This document shows, in pieces, positions 43,170 through 52,929 of a stretch of 64,000 nt of DNA. The stretch comes from Sphingorhabdus lacus. Its GTDB lineage: Bacteria > Pseudomonadota > Alphaproteobacteria > Sphingomonadales > Sphingomonadaceae. The stretch's first letter is position 1. Each line of letters begins with the position of its first letter. The stretch spans positions 1,860,001-1,924,000 of the forward strand of contig NZ_CP035733.1 in NCBI RefSeq assembly GCF_009768975.1. The letters run 5' to 3'. The notes under the pieces were generated by a model that searched no databases, was not told where the DNA came from, and saw only the letters and a program-made list of their open reading frames with translations. The position numbers and the translations under genes are program-made.

Positions 43170-44675
43170 ATGAATTCCTTCGAACACGCGCCAGCAAACT
43201 GGGCGGTAAAGGCTCAGACCATAAGCTTTGATGTTAGGCCTTGGATCAATGGTCGCCAGATTGAGGCTAGTACGACGGAGCACTTCGCAACTTTCAATCC
43301 GGCGAACGGAAGCCGTATAGCCGACTTGCCGGCTTGTGGTGCCGCGGAGATCGACAGCGCCGTTTCCGCCGCACGTGCCGCGTTTGAACAGGGCACCTGG
43401 GCCAATCTGTCCCCACGCGCGCGCGCTCGCATTCTAATGAATTTTGCTGACGCCATTGAACGCAATGCGGACGAATTGGCGCTGCTCGATACGCTTGAAA
43501 TGGGCATGCCGATCAGCGCTTCAGCGCCAGACATGCGGGCCGCTGCTGACGCCGTGCGGGTCGCGGCCGAAGCGGCGGACAAGTTGATCGACCAGGTCAT
43601 CCCTAATGATCCTTCGACGCTGCTACTCAATCTGCGCGAGCCGGTTGGCGTTGTCGGCGCGATCACGCCCTGGAACTTCCCAGCCTACATCGGGATCACC
43701 AAGATCGCCCCCGCGCTCGCCGTAGGCAACTCGGTCGTCCTCAAGCCGTCCGAAGTTGCCTCCCTTAGCTGTTTGCAGCTGGGTAAGCTTGCGGCGGCGG
43801 CGGGCATTCCCGACGGGGTGCTGAACATCGTCCCGGGCCTGGGTTCTGGTGCCGGTGCTGCTCTTGCCTCTCACATGGATGTAGATCTCCTGACATTTAC
43901 TGGATCCACGGCAACCGGCAAGCGACTTATCGAGTTATCCGGCCAGTCGAACATGAAGCGCCTCATTCTTGAGTGCGGCGGTAAGTCGCCGCAGATTGTG
44001 TTCGCCGACATGGAATATCTCGACGCTGTTGCTGAAGCAGTCGTTGGAAGCATCACGTTCAATTCGGGGCAGGTCTGTGTGGCAGGCTCACGACTGCTCG
44101 TGGAGCGTTCTATTCACGATGCGCTGGTCGAACGCGTTGTCACTCTTGCAAGTCAGATTGAAGCTGGCAACCCACTTGACGAGACCACAAGCTTTGGGCC
44201 GCTCGCCAGTCGGGAACAGCACGACAGAGTACGGCGTTATTTTGCAGCCGGTCAGGATCAAGGCGCAGTTGCAGTGTTGCCCGGTGGGCCCGCTGAAGGC
44301 AACGAGGCTTGTTACTGGTTGCCGACCGTATTCACTGATGTCCGCAGCGACATGCGGATTGCCCAAGAGGAAATCTTTGGTCCGGTGTTGTCAGTCTTTG
44401 CATTTGACGACGAAATCGAGGCGATCAAGATCGCCAACAGCACCACCTATGGCCTCGCGGCGAACGTCTGGACGCGTGATCTTGGACGCTCGCTCCGCTT
44501 GGCGCGAGCCGTCAAGGCCGGATCTGTGACTATCGCAGGCAGTCCCGGAGCAACGGCGCTCGACGCAACGGCCGGGGCTTTCGAACCGCATGGCCAGTCC
44601 GGCTTGGGCATCGAAGGTGGGCTGGACGGTATGCGCGCCATGACTCGGCTAAAGTCTGTTTCCTTCTCAGGTTGA
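43170..44675 (+). CDS. Aldehyde dehydrogenase (PuuC/betaine-type)
   Basis: The 501-residue ALDH has the general base in LILECGGKSPQIVF, the catalytic Cys in NSGQVCVAGSRLLVE and FTGSTATGKR. It resembles gamma-glutamyl-gamma-aminobutyraldehyde and betaine aldehyde dehydrogenases. ATG 43170 follows GGAGATG. It completes alcohol-to-acid oxidation with the GMC enzyme. Confidence 0.87.
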   Translation: MNSFEHAPANWAVKAQTISFDVRPWINGRQIEASTTEHFATFNPANGSRIADLPACGAAEIDSAVSAARAAFEQGTWANLSPRARARILMNFADAIERNADELALLDTLEMGMPISASAPDMRAAADAVRVAAEAADKLIDQVIPNDPSTLLLNLREPVGVVGAITPWNFPAYIGITKIAPALAVGNSVVLKPSEVASLSCLQLGKLAAAAGIPDGVLNIVPGLGSGAGAALASHMDVDLLTFTGSTATGKRLIELSGQSNMKRLILECGGKSPQIVFADMEYLDAVAEAVVGSITFNSGQVCVAGSRLLVERSIHDALVERVVTLASQIEAGNPLDETTSFGPLASREQHDRVRRYFAAGQDQGAVAVLPGGPAEGNEACYWLPTVFTDVRSDMRIAQEEIFGPVLSVFAFDDEIEAIKIANSTTYGLAANVWTRDLGRSLRLARAVKAGSVTIAGSPGATALDATAGAFEPHGQSGLGIEGGLDGMRAMTRLKSVSFSG

Positions 44676-44678
44676 AGC

Positions 44679-44831
44679 ATGACGGGATCTCAGCGAGGGG
44701 GCGGAGCCGCAGTCTTGGCTGGTTCTTGGGTCTTTGGTGAGTTGCTGTCGCCAGTCGATGTTCCGGGTATGGTACTTGTCGGCAGTGCATTGGTCATGAC
44801 CTCTGTCCGACCAGAGGAGCGTTCGCTGTAA
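44679..44831 (+). pseudogene. C-terminal relic of an EamA/DMT transporter
   Basis: A 50-residue frame reads like the last membrane segments of EamA permeases (LAGSWVFGELLSPVDVPGM, LVGSALVMTSVRPEE). The other nine segments are missing. It could be a leftover after rearrangement; a functional short peptide is less likely. The remaining 160 bases up to the receptor gene hold operator F. Confidence 0.45.
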
Positions 44832-44915
44832 GTGGTTCGCACAATGACTATGAAAATCGTTGGGAATGCGGTGTCAAGTGATCAAATCTTGAATGACTTG
44901 CATCATGGAAAATCT

Positions 44916-44947
44916 TGGTATACATATTGTCGACATAATGTCGACCA
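44916..44947. promoter_or_regulatory. Operator F: three boxes at 11-bp period
   Basis: TGGTATACAT (44916), TTGTCGACAT (44927) and ATGTCGACCA (44938) are evenly spaced and are embedded in a longer near-palindrome from CTTGGT to ACCAAG. They lie 47 bases before the TonB receptor start. This is the clearest copy of the operator set. Confidence 0.65.
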
Positions 44948-44993
44948 AGGCGCCTTTAATGCGGGCTCCACAGCCAAGGTGAGGGGATGATAC

Positions 44994-47177
44994 ATGTCTA
45001 AGCGTGAAGTGAACAATTTGTGCATCAAAGGCCGCGAAGCTTTGCGGCGTCGCCTGACGACTTTGTCGTCTTGGGCAGCAGTGGCGGCTGCTCTGGCGTT
45101 CGCTCCTCAGACCGCATTCGCAGAAGAGGCAACCAATGCCGAAGAGGCCGGCGGCTCTGAGATTATCGTAACCGCGCGCAAGCGTGAGGAAGATATCCAA
45201 TCGGTGCCGCAGACTGTTCAGGTTCTGGGTGGCAGCGATCTCGAGGAATTCGGCAAAGTCACCTTCAAGGACCTGCAATTCGAAGTTCCGGGCTTCTTCA
45301 TGGAGAACTACGAAACGCGGGCTACGATTACCATGCGCGGCGTTGGCGCGCAGGTGCCCGGAAACGGCGCGGCCGTTGCCGCGCACGTGAATGGCATTTA
45401 TATGCCTTCAACGGCGTCGTCGCTTGGCTGGATCTTCGATGTCGGTCAGATTGAAGTGCTAAAGGGGCCTCAAGGCACCCTTTACGGCCGCAACGCCACA
45501 GGTGGTGCAGTCAACATCATCACGCGTCGACCAGGTCAGGAATTCGACTTCGGTGCAAAGCTCGAATATGGAAGCGAGAATACGGTACGTGCCTATGCGG
45601 GCCTCGATGCACCACTCGGTGGTGAGTGGGCGCTTCGCTTAGCGGGCACGCTTACCCGTGCTGACGGTCGCATCATCAACGTAGCGAACAACAAGCGGAT
45701 AGATGGTAACGAGTTCACTGGTGGGCGCCTTACTCTTACGGGCAAAGCGGGACCGGTAGACGTCGACTTGTTCGCGCAATACACCAATGAAACGGGCGGC
45801 GTTGGCGAACTCATCGCCCTGACCTCAGCTGGCAAACCGCTTTATGGGTGGAACAAGGGATACTATGACAACCCAACCAAACCTGTCGGTGAGCGTGATC
45901 ATTATCTTGTAGGTCTCACGCTGTCCGGCGAATTGGGCGGCGGATACTCATGGCGTTCGGTTACAGGATATACGGATTATAACGAGCCACGGTCTCTGCT
46001 GGACGTGAACCCACTGCAGCAACCGGTCCAAGTTGTAATCTCTTTCCCGCAATATGCTGAACAGTTCAGCCAAGAATTGCAAATCGCATACGAAGGCGAC
46101 AAGGCAAACTGGGTGATTGGCGGCCTTTTCATGGACTCTAAGGATGGCGAGACGCGTCGAGTTGATATTGTCCCGGTCGTCAATGGATTGCTTGACAGTG
46201 CTACCGACAACACAGTTAAGACCTTTGCCGTCTTCGGGGACCTCAACTATAACCTCACCGAACAGCTCCGGGCAAACGTAGGCCTTCGTTACAACCGCGA
46301 CCGAGTCCGTAATCGGTTCACAGGCAACGGCCCTGCAGACTCTCAATCTTTTGATTTAAGGAGCACGCAGAGCGAGGTTACTGGTCGAGTCGGTCTGGAC
46401 TATACCACTGCTGGCGGAACGATGATCTATGCCTCAGTCTCCAAGGGCTTTCAGTCAGGCTACAACACGACAGGTTTTGCAGTTGATGGAACGCCGCAAC
46501 CTGCCACGGTCAAACCGGAAACCCTCTACGCTTATGAAGTCGGTGCGAAGTCGACGTTGCCCGGCAACAATGGTTACCTAAACTTCGCTGGCTACTACTA
46601 CGATTATCGTGACATGCAGGTTCGGGTTGGCGGCATTCCGCTTCTTCCAGATGGCAATCCCGACCCTGCCGGGGTTCCGTTCTATACGGTTCTCAACGCC
46701 GGCAAGGCGACCATCTGGGGATTTGAGGCATCGCTGAGCAACTTCCGTCTGAGTGACAATCTGCGTCTTGATCTCAGCGCCGGTTATTTGCACACGAAGT
46801 TTGATGAGTACTTCACATTGGATGACACAACGGCTCAACCGGTCGACTATTCCGGTAATACCCTGCCCCGTGCTCCAAAGTTCCAAGGAACTGCCGCACT
46901 GACGTTAGACAAAATCGCGGTTGGCCCAGGCGAAGCCAGCGCGAGGGTTGAATACCAGTATCGTAGCAAGGCCTTCGATAAGGCCGACAACCGTTTCATT
47001 CTTCAGTCTACCGGTCTCGTCAACGTCCTAGTCAAATATGACATCGGAGACTGGTCGCTGCAGGCTAGCGGCAGGAACTTGACCAATCAGCGCTATTTCG
47101 CCTTCTACGATGGCCGAAATTTCGCACCTCCGGGCCAGTTCCGAACATGGAGCTTGGGTCTTAGCTACCGCTACTAA
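44994..47177 (+). CDS. TonB-dependent outer-membrane receptor
   Basis: The 727-residue receptor has a signal peptide (cut near AFAEE, residue 43), a TonB box (GGSEIIVTARKREED), a plug domain (ITMRGVGAQVPG, VLKGPQGTLYGRNATGGAVNI) and a 22-strand barrel ending in FRTWSLGLSYRY. It belongs to the large sphingomonad group of TonB receptors for aromatic or other organic substrates. A strong terminator follows. Operator F directly upstream suggests that it is the uptake gate of the regulon. Confidence 0.92.
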   Translation: MSKREVNNLCIKGREALRRRLTTLSSWAAVAAALAFAPQTAFAEEATNAEEAGGSEIIVTARKREEDIQSVPQTVQVLGGSDLEEFGKVTFKDLQFEVPGFFMENYETRATITMRGVGAQVPGNGAAVAAHVNGIYMPSTASSLGWIFDVGQIEVLKGPQGTLYGRNATGGAVNIITRRPGQEFDFGAKLEYGSENTVRAYAGLDAPLGGEWALRLAGTLTRADGRIINVANNKRIDGNEFTGGRLTLTGKAGPVDVDLFAQYTNETGGVGELIALTSAGKPLYGWNKGYYDNPTKPVGERDHYLVGLTLSGELGGGYSWRSVTGYTDYNEPRSLLDVNPLQQPVQVVISFPQYAEQFSQELQIAYEGDKANWVIGGLFMDSKDGETRRVDIVPVVNGLLDSATDNTVKTFAVFGDLNYNLTEQLRANVGLRYNRDRVRNRFTGNGPADSQSFDLRSTQSEVTGRVGLDYTTAGGTMIYASVSKGFQSGYNTTGFAVDGTPQPATVKPETLYAYEVGAKSTLPGNNGYLNFAGYYYDYRDMQVRVGGIPLLPDGNPDPAGVPFYTVLNAGKATIWGFEASLSNFRLSDNLRLDLSAGYLHTKFDEYFTLDDTTAQPVDYSGNTLPRAPKFQGTAALTLDKIAVGPGEASARVEYQYRSKAFDKADNRFILQSTGLVNVLVKYDIGDWSLQASGRNLTNQRYFAFYDGRNFAPPGQFRTWSLGLSYRY

Positions 47178-47188
47178 GGCGGATCGGC

Positions 47189-47224
47189 AGGCCGGACCTT
47201 CAACAAGGTCCGGCCTGTTTTGTT
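47189..47224 (+). terminator. Intrinsic terminator after the TonB receptor
   Basis: A perfect 12-base stem AGGCCGGACCTT / AAGGTCCGGCCT with loop CAAC is followed by GTTTTGTTT. It separates the receptor from the GntR gene. Confidence 0.85.
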
Positions 47225-47355
47225 TGCCGGCTTGTGCCCGGCCATGCGTTCTACGGACTCGAAATGTAGCCGGATTATTTGTAGCGACCTTCCGTCAGTT
47301 CATGTAGGGCCTCGCCGACAACAACTTTAACAGTTGTCTGCTTAGGAGATTCACG

Positions 47356-48105
47356 ATGGCTCAATCAGAACGGTCTGGTCGTAACGCCAAAGGGAGCGCG
47401 ACCAAGCCCGGACGCAAGCCAGTTCGCGGTTCAGGCGCAGATACGGTTTACGAGACGCTTAGGACAGAGATTCTAACTCTGAAAATGGAGCCCAGCACGC
47501 TCCTCGACGAAACGGATCTCGCTGAACGATTCGGATTGTCACGCTCCCCGATCCGCGAGGCTTTGATCAGGCTTGCTGCAGAAGGCTTAGTTAAGACCCT
47601 GCGCAATCGCAGTTCGATCGTAGCTCCGTTCGACATGATTGCCATTCCCAGCTTTCTGGATGCCACAGAGCTGCTCTACCGCCTGACGGCAAGGCTAGCT
47701 GCGACAAATCGGACGCAGGCCCAGCTTCATCGCATCAAGCAAATCCATGACCAGCACAGCGTGGCGACGCGCGAGCGCAACATGGCGCTCATGGTCCGAC
47801 TGAATCGAGAGTTTCACTTGGAGATTGCTGACGCGTCTGGAAACGCATTCTACGCGAACTGGATGCGGCAGTTGCTTGATCAGGGGCAACGCATCTTAGG
47901 CTCCTATCTTCTTGATGTCTCTGAACTTGACGATCACGACCTCGAAAGTCACTGGATCAACGCGCATTGGTCCATAGTGGAAGCAATAGAAGTACGCGAC
48001 GCTGACGCTGCGGAAGCCGCAGGGAGGCGTGATTTTGATACAATTGCAGTCAGAATGCGGGAGCGCCTGACCGAGCGTCCTTCCAATCGCTTGTCATTGA
48101 GCTGA
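47356..48105 (+). CDS. GntR-family regulator (FCD), candidate master of the 25-57 kb regulon
   Basis: The 249-residue protein has an N-terminal basic tail, a winged helix at residues 28-88 (LAERFGLSRSPIREALIRLAAEGLV) and an FCD domain with LNREFHLEIADASGNAFY and HWSIVEAIEVRDADAAEAA. It is the only FCD regulator in the 25-57 kb region. FCD GntR dimers bind short palindromes with GTNNAC-like cores, as in the repeated boxes. A hairpin-like ACAACT-AGTTGT lies upstream, but no clear 11-bp operator, so it may not be strongly autoregulated. Confidence 0.87.
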   Translation: MAQSERSGRNAKGSATKPGRKPVRGSGADTVYETLRTEILTLKMEPSTLLDETDLAERFGLSRSPIREALIRLAAEGLVKTLRNRSSIVAPFDMIAIPSFLDATELLYRLTARLAATNRTQAQLHRIKQIHDQHSVATRERNMALMVRLNREFHLEIADASGNAFYANWMRQLLDQGQRILGSYLLDVSELDDHDLESHWINAHWSIVEAIEVRDADAAEAAGRRDFDTIAVRMRERLTERPSNRLSLS

Positions 48106-48183
48106 CACCCGTCCGATCGATCACCTCTGGAGAAAGACCCATCATCACAGAGCGATCGGTCAATTTGGCAGTTTGTTCAACCG

Positions 48184-49578
48184 TCAATTGTGGCCAGACG
48201 ATGCAGGAAGCAGACCAAGCCTGTACCGGAGTAGCCAGCGCCCAAGCACCAGCAGGGCGACGACAGAGATCCCACTGCCCAGCCCGACCCAGATACCCAA
48301 TCCTTCCCAGCCGCGCGCAAAGGCCAACCAGGCTCCAAATCCGATTCCCCACACGGAGTAGCCCGAGAAGGCGAAAATCATCGGCCATCGCGTATCGTGC
48401 AAGCCACGCAGCATCCCGGTGCAGACGACTTGCACGCCATCGGCAATCTGGATTAGCGCTGCGATCCCGAGAAAGGAAACTGCAAGTTCCGCGATCTCCG
48501 AATGGGCTGGATGCTCGGCACTCATGAACAGCGATACCAATAGGTCCCGCTGCGTTGCTATGAGCAACGCCATGCCGACCATAAAAGCAATCGTCAGGAA
48601 GAAGGCAGTCCAGCCGGCTCGTCTGATCAAGCCATGGTCCTGCCTTCCGAACCCGATGCCAATACGTACCGTGGCAGCTTGGGCCAAGCCTAGAGGCACC
48701 ATGAAAGCGATGCTGCCAATTTGGAGCGCAATCGCATGGGCCGCCAAAGTATTTGGACCGAACCAGCCCATCATCATCACCGCGACAATGAATATCGCAT
48801 CCTCAAGCGCCATCGCCACGCCAATCGGAACACCAAATTTCCAGAGCGTGCGAAAACGAGCCCAATCGCTTCGCCACCATCGGCCAAACAGCGAATATCG
48901 CCGAAACCGCGGGTGCATTCTGAGGATAGCCATCATGGCCAGCAGCATGAAAAGATTGGCCAGCACACTGCCAATTCCAGCCCCGACCAGTCCCATTGCC
49001 GGCAGGCCAAAACCACCGAACATCAGAGCATAGTTGCAACCTGCATTGACGAATACACCAGCAATGCCGACCACAAGAGACCAGCCGGGGCGCTCCATTA
49101 CGGAGAGGAAGTTCCTGATCAACAGCACCCATAGATAGGGCAGTATCGACCACATGCAAGCTCGGACATAAGTGCCTGCGAGAGATGCCAGATCCTCATT
49201 TTGACCGAGCATCCTAAGAATAGGAGCCGTTTGCCAAAGTACGAGCCATACAAGGCTGGAGATTACCACGGACACCCAGAGCCCTTGCCGGAATGTGCGG
49301 CGAAGATCCCGGACGCTATGCGCTTTCCGGCCCCGCTCGCTTGCCATCATTGGCGCTGTTGCGGTGATGAGGCCCATGCAGAATATGACTGTGGTCATGA
49401 TCAGACTTGAGCCGAGGGACGCGGCGGCGAGCTCGTTGGCCCCAAGCCAGCCAATCATCACGACATCCGTCGCTCCAATTAGCGTCAAGGAGAGATTTGT
49501 GAGGATCAGCGGCAAGGCAAGCCGCTGAGTAGCGCGAAATTCCGCGCGCCATAGGGGGGCAAATCTCACACCGATCAT
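48184..49578 (-). CDS. MATE efflux transporter (NorM-like)
   Basis: The 464-residue protein has 12 predicted membrane segments and MATE hallmarks (LPLILTNLSLTLIGATDVVMIG, PLGLAQAATVRIG, GVQVVCTGMLRGLHDTRWPM). It exports cationic or aromatic compounds with Na+ or H+. It is coupled by a four-base overlap to the GPH transporter, so its expression probably follows operator G. Confidence 0.88.
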   Translation of the reverse strand: MIGVRFAPLWRAEFRATQRLALPLILTNLSLTLIGATDVVMIGWLGANELAAASLGSSLIMTTVIFCMGLITATAPMMASERGRKAHSVRDLRRTFRQGLWVSVVISSLVWLVLWQTAPILRMLGQNEDLASLAGTYVRACMWSILPYLWVLLIRNFLSVMERPGWSLVVGIAGVFVNAGCNYALMFGGFGLPAMGLVGAGIGSVLANLFMLLAMMAILRMHPRFRRYSLFGRWWRSDWARFRTLWKFGVPIGVAMALEDAIFIVAVMMMGWFGPNTLAAHAIALQIGSIAFMVPLGLAQAATVRIGIGFGRQDHGLIRRAGWTAFFLTIAFMVGMALLIATQRDLLVSLFMSAEHPAHSEIAELAVSFLGIAALIQIADGVQVVCTGMLRGLHDTRWPMIFAFSGYSVWGIGFGAWLAFARGWEGLGIWVGLGSGISVVALLVLGRWLLRYRLGLLPASSGHN

Positions 49579-50969
49579 CCGCTGTTTCGAAGGGATCTTT
49601 GCTCTAGTCTGCGGCGGATAATCCGGTGCCGAGCCCTGGTGATTGGGAACATGGCGGCCAGCAGTGCCGCTGCGGTCAGGAACAAGGCAGGGAGGTAGCC
49701 GTTGGCTGCCTTGAGTCCGAAGATCGCCATTTCTGATTGAGATCCGGCCGAAGGGTCAAAGCCGAACAGCCCGGCAACAAGAAAGGCGAATGCAGGCGCT
49801 GCAGCATAGGCAATTTTGCGCAGGACCATCCAGGCAGATGAGTAAATTCCTGCCCGGTTTCCATTCGACTTCCAGGAATCATAGTCAACAATGTCGCCGA
49901 AAATGGCGTAGAGCGCCACATCACGGGCAACACCAAGAGTATAGAACAAAGCCATAAAGCCGATGAAGAATGCCAAAGCGTTCGGTCCAGGTTGGAGCAA
50001 AGCAATTGTCGCTCCGGCGATAGCGCCACCCACCAGACCCACGAGCAGGACACGCGTCTTCGAAGTCCGTTTCAGCAGATGCTGCCACAATTTGAGAGAC
50101 AATGTCGAAACCACGATTGCAGTCAAGAAAATGGCTGTGAAGGATTCGCCAACGCCGAGATAGGTGTCGAAAAACAGGAAAAAGAGTGCAGTCATGCACC
50201 CCACCGCAAAGTCGGAAAGGAACGCGACTGTGAGGAACAACTGGAACGGGCGGTTCACCCGAATGGCTGCAATCGTCTCGCGAAAGCCCGAATGTTCGGC
50301 TTGAGCCACTGCCTGGCCGTTCGGTAACCAGAAGATGGCGTAGAGTATCCCGAGCGGATAAGCGATTGCGATCAACCAGAACATGGCATGGAGCGCGGCA
50401 AAATTCATTTCCGTTGAAGGAAGAAATGGGAGCAGTGGCACGAGGCTCAACAAGATGAGGCCGGTGTTCTGCCCAAGACCTCGCCAGACTGCCAGTCGCG
50501 ACCGTTCTTCATACTTGTCAGCCAACTCTGCAGACCAGGCCGTGTATGGAATCTCGAACATCGTCCAAGCGAGGAAAAAGAAAAAGTAGCAAATCGTGAA
50601 TGACCAAATCGTCGGGTCATCACCCGGAACATAGAGTCCGTAGGCCGCCGGGATGGCGAGGAAGATGCTCGCGAATAGCCAGGGCTTACGACGCCCCCAT
50701 GCCGTTCTTGTCTTGTCTGAAAGTATACCGACAGCGAGATCGGTGGCACCATCGGTTAGTCGCAGAAAAAGCATTGCGATGGAGATTGATGCCAATGCGA
50801 AACCAAACTCCTTGGCATACAGCCCGGGAAGGATCGCAAGAGCAGGCGCTCGTAACATTTCATAAGGCGCTGCGACAGCCCCATATCCGACAAAGAGCTT
50901 GGCTGGCTGCGCACCGACTAGCTGTCCGTTGGGTTGCCCTGCACTACCGCTCACTTGGCTGGTTTCCAC
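49575..50969 (-). CDS. GPH-family (melibiose-type) symporter
   Basis: The 464-residue, 12-segment permease is of the glycoside-pentoside-hexuronide family: RLTDGATDLAVGILSDKTRTAWGRRKPWL is the signature loop near residue 80, and FEIPYTAWSAELADKYEERSR the next. In sphingomonads such members import organic acids and other non-sugar solutes. It is divergent from the GlcD gene with operator G in the gap. Confidence 0.85.
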   Translation of the reverse strand: METSQVSGSAGQPNGQLVGAQPAKLFVGYGAVAAPYEMLRAPALAILPGLYAKEFGFALASISIAMLFLRLTDGATDLAVGILSDKTRTAWGRRKPWLFASIFLAIPAAYGLYVPGDDPTIWSFTICYFFFFLAWTMFEIPYTAWSAELADKYEERSRLAVWRGLGQNTGLILLSLVPLLPFLPSTEMNFAALHAMFWLIAIAYPLGILYAIFWLPNGQAVAQAEHSGFRETIAAIRVNRPFQLFLTVAFLSDFAVGCMTALFFLFFDTYLGVGESFTAIFLTAIVVSTLSLKLWQHLLKRTSKTRVLLVGLVGGAIAGATIALLQPGPNALAFFIGFMALFYTLGVARDVALYAIFGDIVDYDSWKSNGNRAGIYSSAWMVLRKIAYAAAPAFAFLVAGLFGFDPSAGSQSEMAIFGLKAANGYLPALFLTAAALLAAMFPITRARHRIIRRRLEQRSLRNSG

Positions 50970-51071
50970 TCGGCCCGCTCCCCATTGTTCTCACATTTGA
51001 GTTCCGCCGACTTTCAAGCGGGCGCGCACATTTAATAAGCCCCTTTGCATCGGCCTCGAGCTGCTCTACTC

Positions 51072-51092
51072 TTGTCGACAATGAGTCGGCAA
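51072..51092. promoter_or_regulatory. Operator G: two boxes at 11-bp period
   Basis: TTGTCGACAA (51072, perfect palindrome) and GAGTCGGCAA (51083) lie between the divergent GPH-MATE and GlcD-SMR-MFS-CocE operons. Confidence 0.6.
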
Positions 51093-51119
51093 CATTTATT
51101 TCGGGACGAGGTTGAACAC

Positions 51120-52508
51120 ATGGGTGGAGGCAACGCCAACGGATTGCTGCAAGCTTTATCATCTGTGCTTGGCCCTTGCGGTTTCCTGACGGGTGAAGCA
51201 CTCAGATCTCGGGCCACTAGTTTGTGGAATTCGCAGCCAATGTCGGCATTGGCAATGGCGCGTCCAAAGACGACGTCCGAAGTGAGTACTGTACTGCGCC
51301 TATGCCATGAGGCTTCGCAACAGGTAGTTGTAGTAGGCGGCGGCACTGGACCGGTTGCAGGAGCTGAGCCGACAGGCGACCGGATTGCCATTTCGCTCGA
51401 ACGCATGAATCAGATAGAGAACATTGATCCGATAAATGCCAGTTGTGTCGTCCAAGCCGGGACTTCTCTTCAGACCGTTCAGGAAGAGGCGGCTAGCCAC
51501 CTCATGCTTTTTCCTCTCGACTTGGGTGCTCGGGGTTCCTGCACCATAGGCGGAAACATCTCGACCAATGCAGGCGGCATCAATGTCTTGCGCTACGGAT
51601 CCATGCGAGGTCTGGTTCTGGGGCTTGAAGCGGTCCTACCGGATGGCACCATTGTCTCGTCAATGAACAAATTGCTTAAGAACAATGCCGGGTTTGACCT
51701 CAAGCAGCTCTTCATTGGCACAGAAGGCACATTGGGAGTCGTTACACGCGCCGTGTTGCGGCTGTTTCCCCAGCAACCACATCGCCAAACTGCATTAATC
51801 GGTCTCCGCGGATTTGATCAGGTAACCCAACTGCTGCAGCTCGCGAAATTGAAGTTCGGTACAATGCTCTCGGCCTACGAAGTAATGTGGCAGTCTTACC
51901 TGGAAGAGCAATTGCGTTTTTTCAATCGTCGCAGCCCGTTTGTTGATCGGCATGCCTTCTATGTAATTATCGAAACCGAAGGGGCGGACTCGAAACTGAA
52001 CGAAACCGTTATCACCGACACTCTGGAATTTGCATTCAACGAGAACATCATCACAGATGCGGTCATAGCCAAATCAGAACAGGAACGACGCGGTATTTGG
52101 GACCTGCGCGAAACTCTCGAGCCATTCCTCAGCGATAAGCCCTCTTTTGGCTACGACGTTGGCGTTCCAATTGGTGACATGCCGGCCTACGTGAAACTCG
52201 TCGAGACCAATCTGACGCGCCGATGGCCTAACAGCATCTGCTATACGATGGGCCACATCGCAGATGGCAATCTTCATTTCTTTGTAAAGCCGGGCCTTAA
52301 GGAAGCTCTCAGGGAAGACTGTGACGAAGATGTATATGGAGCTCTCGAAACGTTCGGGGGTACAATTTCCGCCGAACACGGGATTGGTTACGAAAAGCGG
52401 GACTGGCTCCTCCGCACATGTTCAACCGAAGAAATAGCTATGATGCGCTCTCTTAAGAACGCGTTGGATCCTAAAGGAATTCTAAATCCCGGCTGCGTGT
52501 TCGAGTGA
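51120..52508 (+). CDS. FAD-linked 2-hydroxyacid dehydrogenase (GlcD/D2HGDH type)
   Basis: The 462-residue flavoprotein of the VAO/PCMH family has VVVVGGGTGPVAGAEP and DLGARGSCTIGGNISTNAGG for FAD, FIGTEGTLGVVT, and the metal site MGHIADGNLHFF plus ISAEHGIGYEK. It oxidises D-lactate, glycolate, D-2-hydroxyglutarate or an aromatic 2-hydroxyacid such as hydroxyphenyllactate. ATG 51120 is chosen because the upstream ATG at 51081 lies in the operator. It leads a four-gene plus-strand operon. Confidence 0.87.
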   Translation: MGGGNANGLLQALSSVLGPCGFLTGEALRSRATSLWNSQPMSALAMARPKTTSEVSTVLRLCHEASQQVVVVGGGTGPVAGAEPTGDRIAISLERMNQIENIDPINASCVVQAGTSLQTVQEEAASHLMLFPLDLGARGSCTIGGNISTNAGGINVLRYGSMRGLVLGLEAVLPDGTIVSSMNKLLKNNAGFDLKQLFIGTEGTLGVVTRAVLRLFPQQPHRQTALIGLRGFDQVTQLLQLAKLKFGTMLSAYEVMWQSYLEEQLRFFNRRSPFVDRHAFYVIIETEGADSKLNETVITDTLEFAFNENIITDAVIAKSEQERRGIWDLRETLEPFLSDKPSFGYDVGVPIGDMPAYVKLVETNLTRRWPNSICYTMGHIADGNLHFFVKPGLKEALREDCDEDVYGALETFGGTISAEHGIGYEKRDWLLRTCSTEEIAMMRSLKNALDPKGILNPGCVFE

Positions 52509-52535
52509 TCGCCCGGCTCATTGTTGGAGTGTATT

Positions 52536-52856
52536 GTGGCTTGGGTATATCTGCTGTTTGCTGGTCTTCTGGAGATAGTCTGGGCGACTGCCATGAAATT
52601 GTCTGCTGGCTTCAGTCGTCCAGGTGCCAGCGTCGTAACGCTCGTAGCATCGACGGGGAGTTTCGTACTCCTTGGCCTCGCAATGAGGACTCTGCCCTTG
52701 GGCACAGCCTACACGGTCTGGACAGGGATCGGCGCAATCGGGGCTTTCATCGTAGGCATCTTCTACCTTGGTGAGAGTGCGACTGCCACCCGGGTCGTTG
52801 CCGCAATATTGATACTGACCGGCATCGTTTTGATGAAATCGACGAGCGCAGGCTAG
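52536..52856 (+). CDS. SMR-family transporter, SugE/Gdx-like
   Basis: The 106-residue, four-segment protein has the GLLEIVWATAMKLSAGFSRP opening, with the central Glu and Trp of the Gdx (guanidinium exporter) subtype, and GTAYTVWTGIGAIGA. GTG 52536 follows GGAG. Export of guanidinium or another small cation released in catabolism is likely. Confidence 0.85.
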   Translation: MAWVYLLFAGLLEIVWATAMKLSAGFSRPGASVVTLVASTGSFVLLGLAMRTLPLGTAYTVWTGIGAIGAFIVGIFYLGESATATRVVAAILILTGIVLMKSTSAG

Positions 52857-52929
52857 TTTCTAGGCTGTCCATTGCCGGACCAAGCCTACCACGAAACCTG
52901 ACCAGAACGGAAAGACCTAGGAGAGGATA

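Noticed and set aside
47312-47340. TCGCCGACAA and the ACAACT-AGTTGT hairpin upstream of the GntR gene
   Set aside because: One box fits the consensus but the neighbours at 11-bp steps do not, so I do not count it as an operator.
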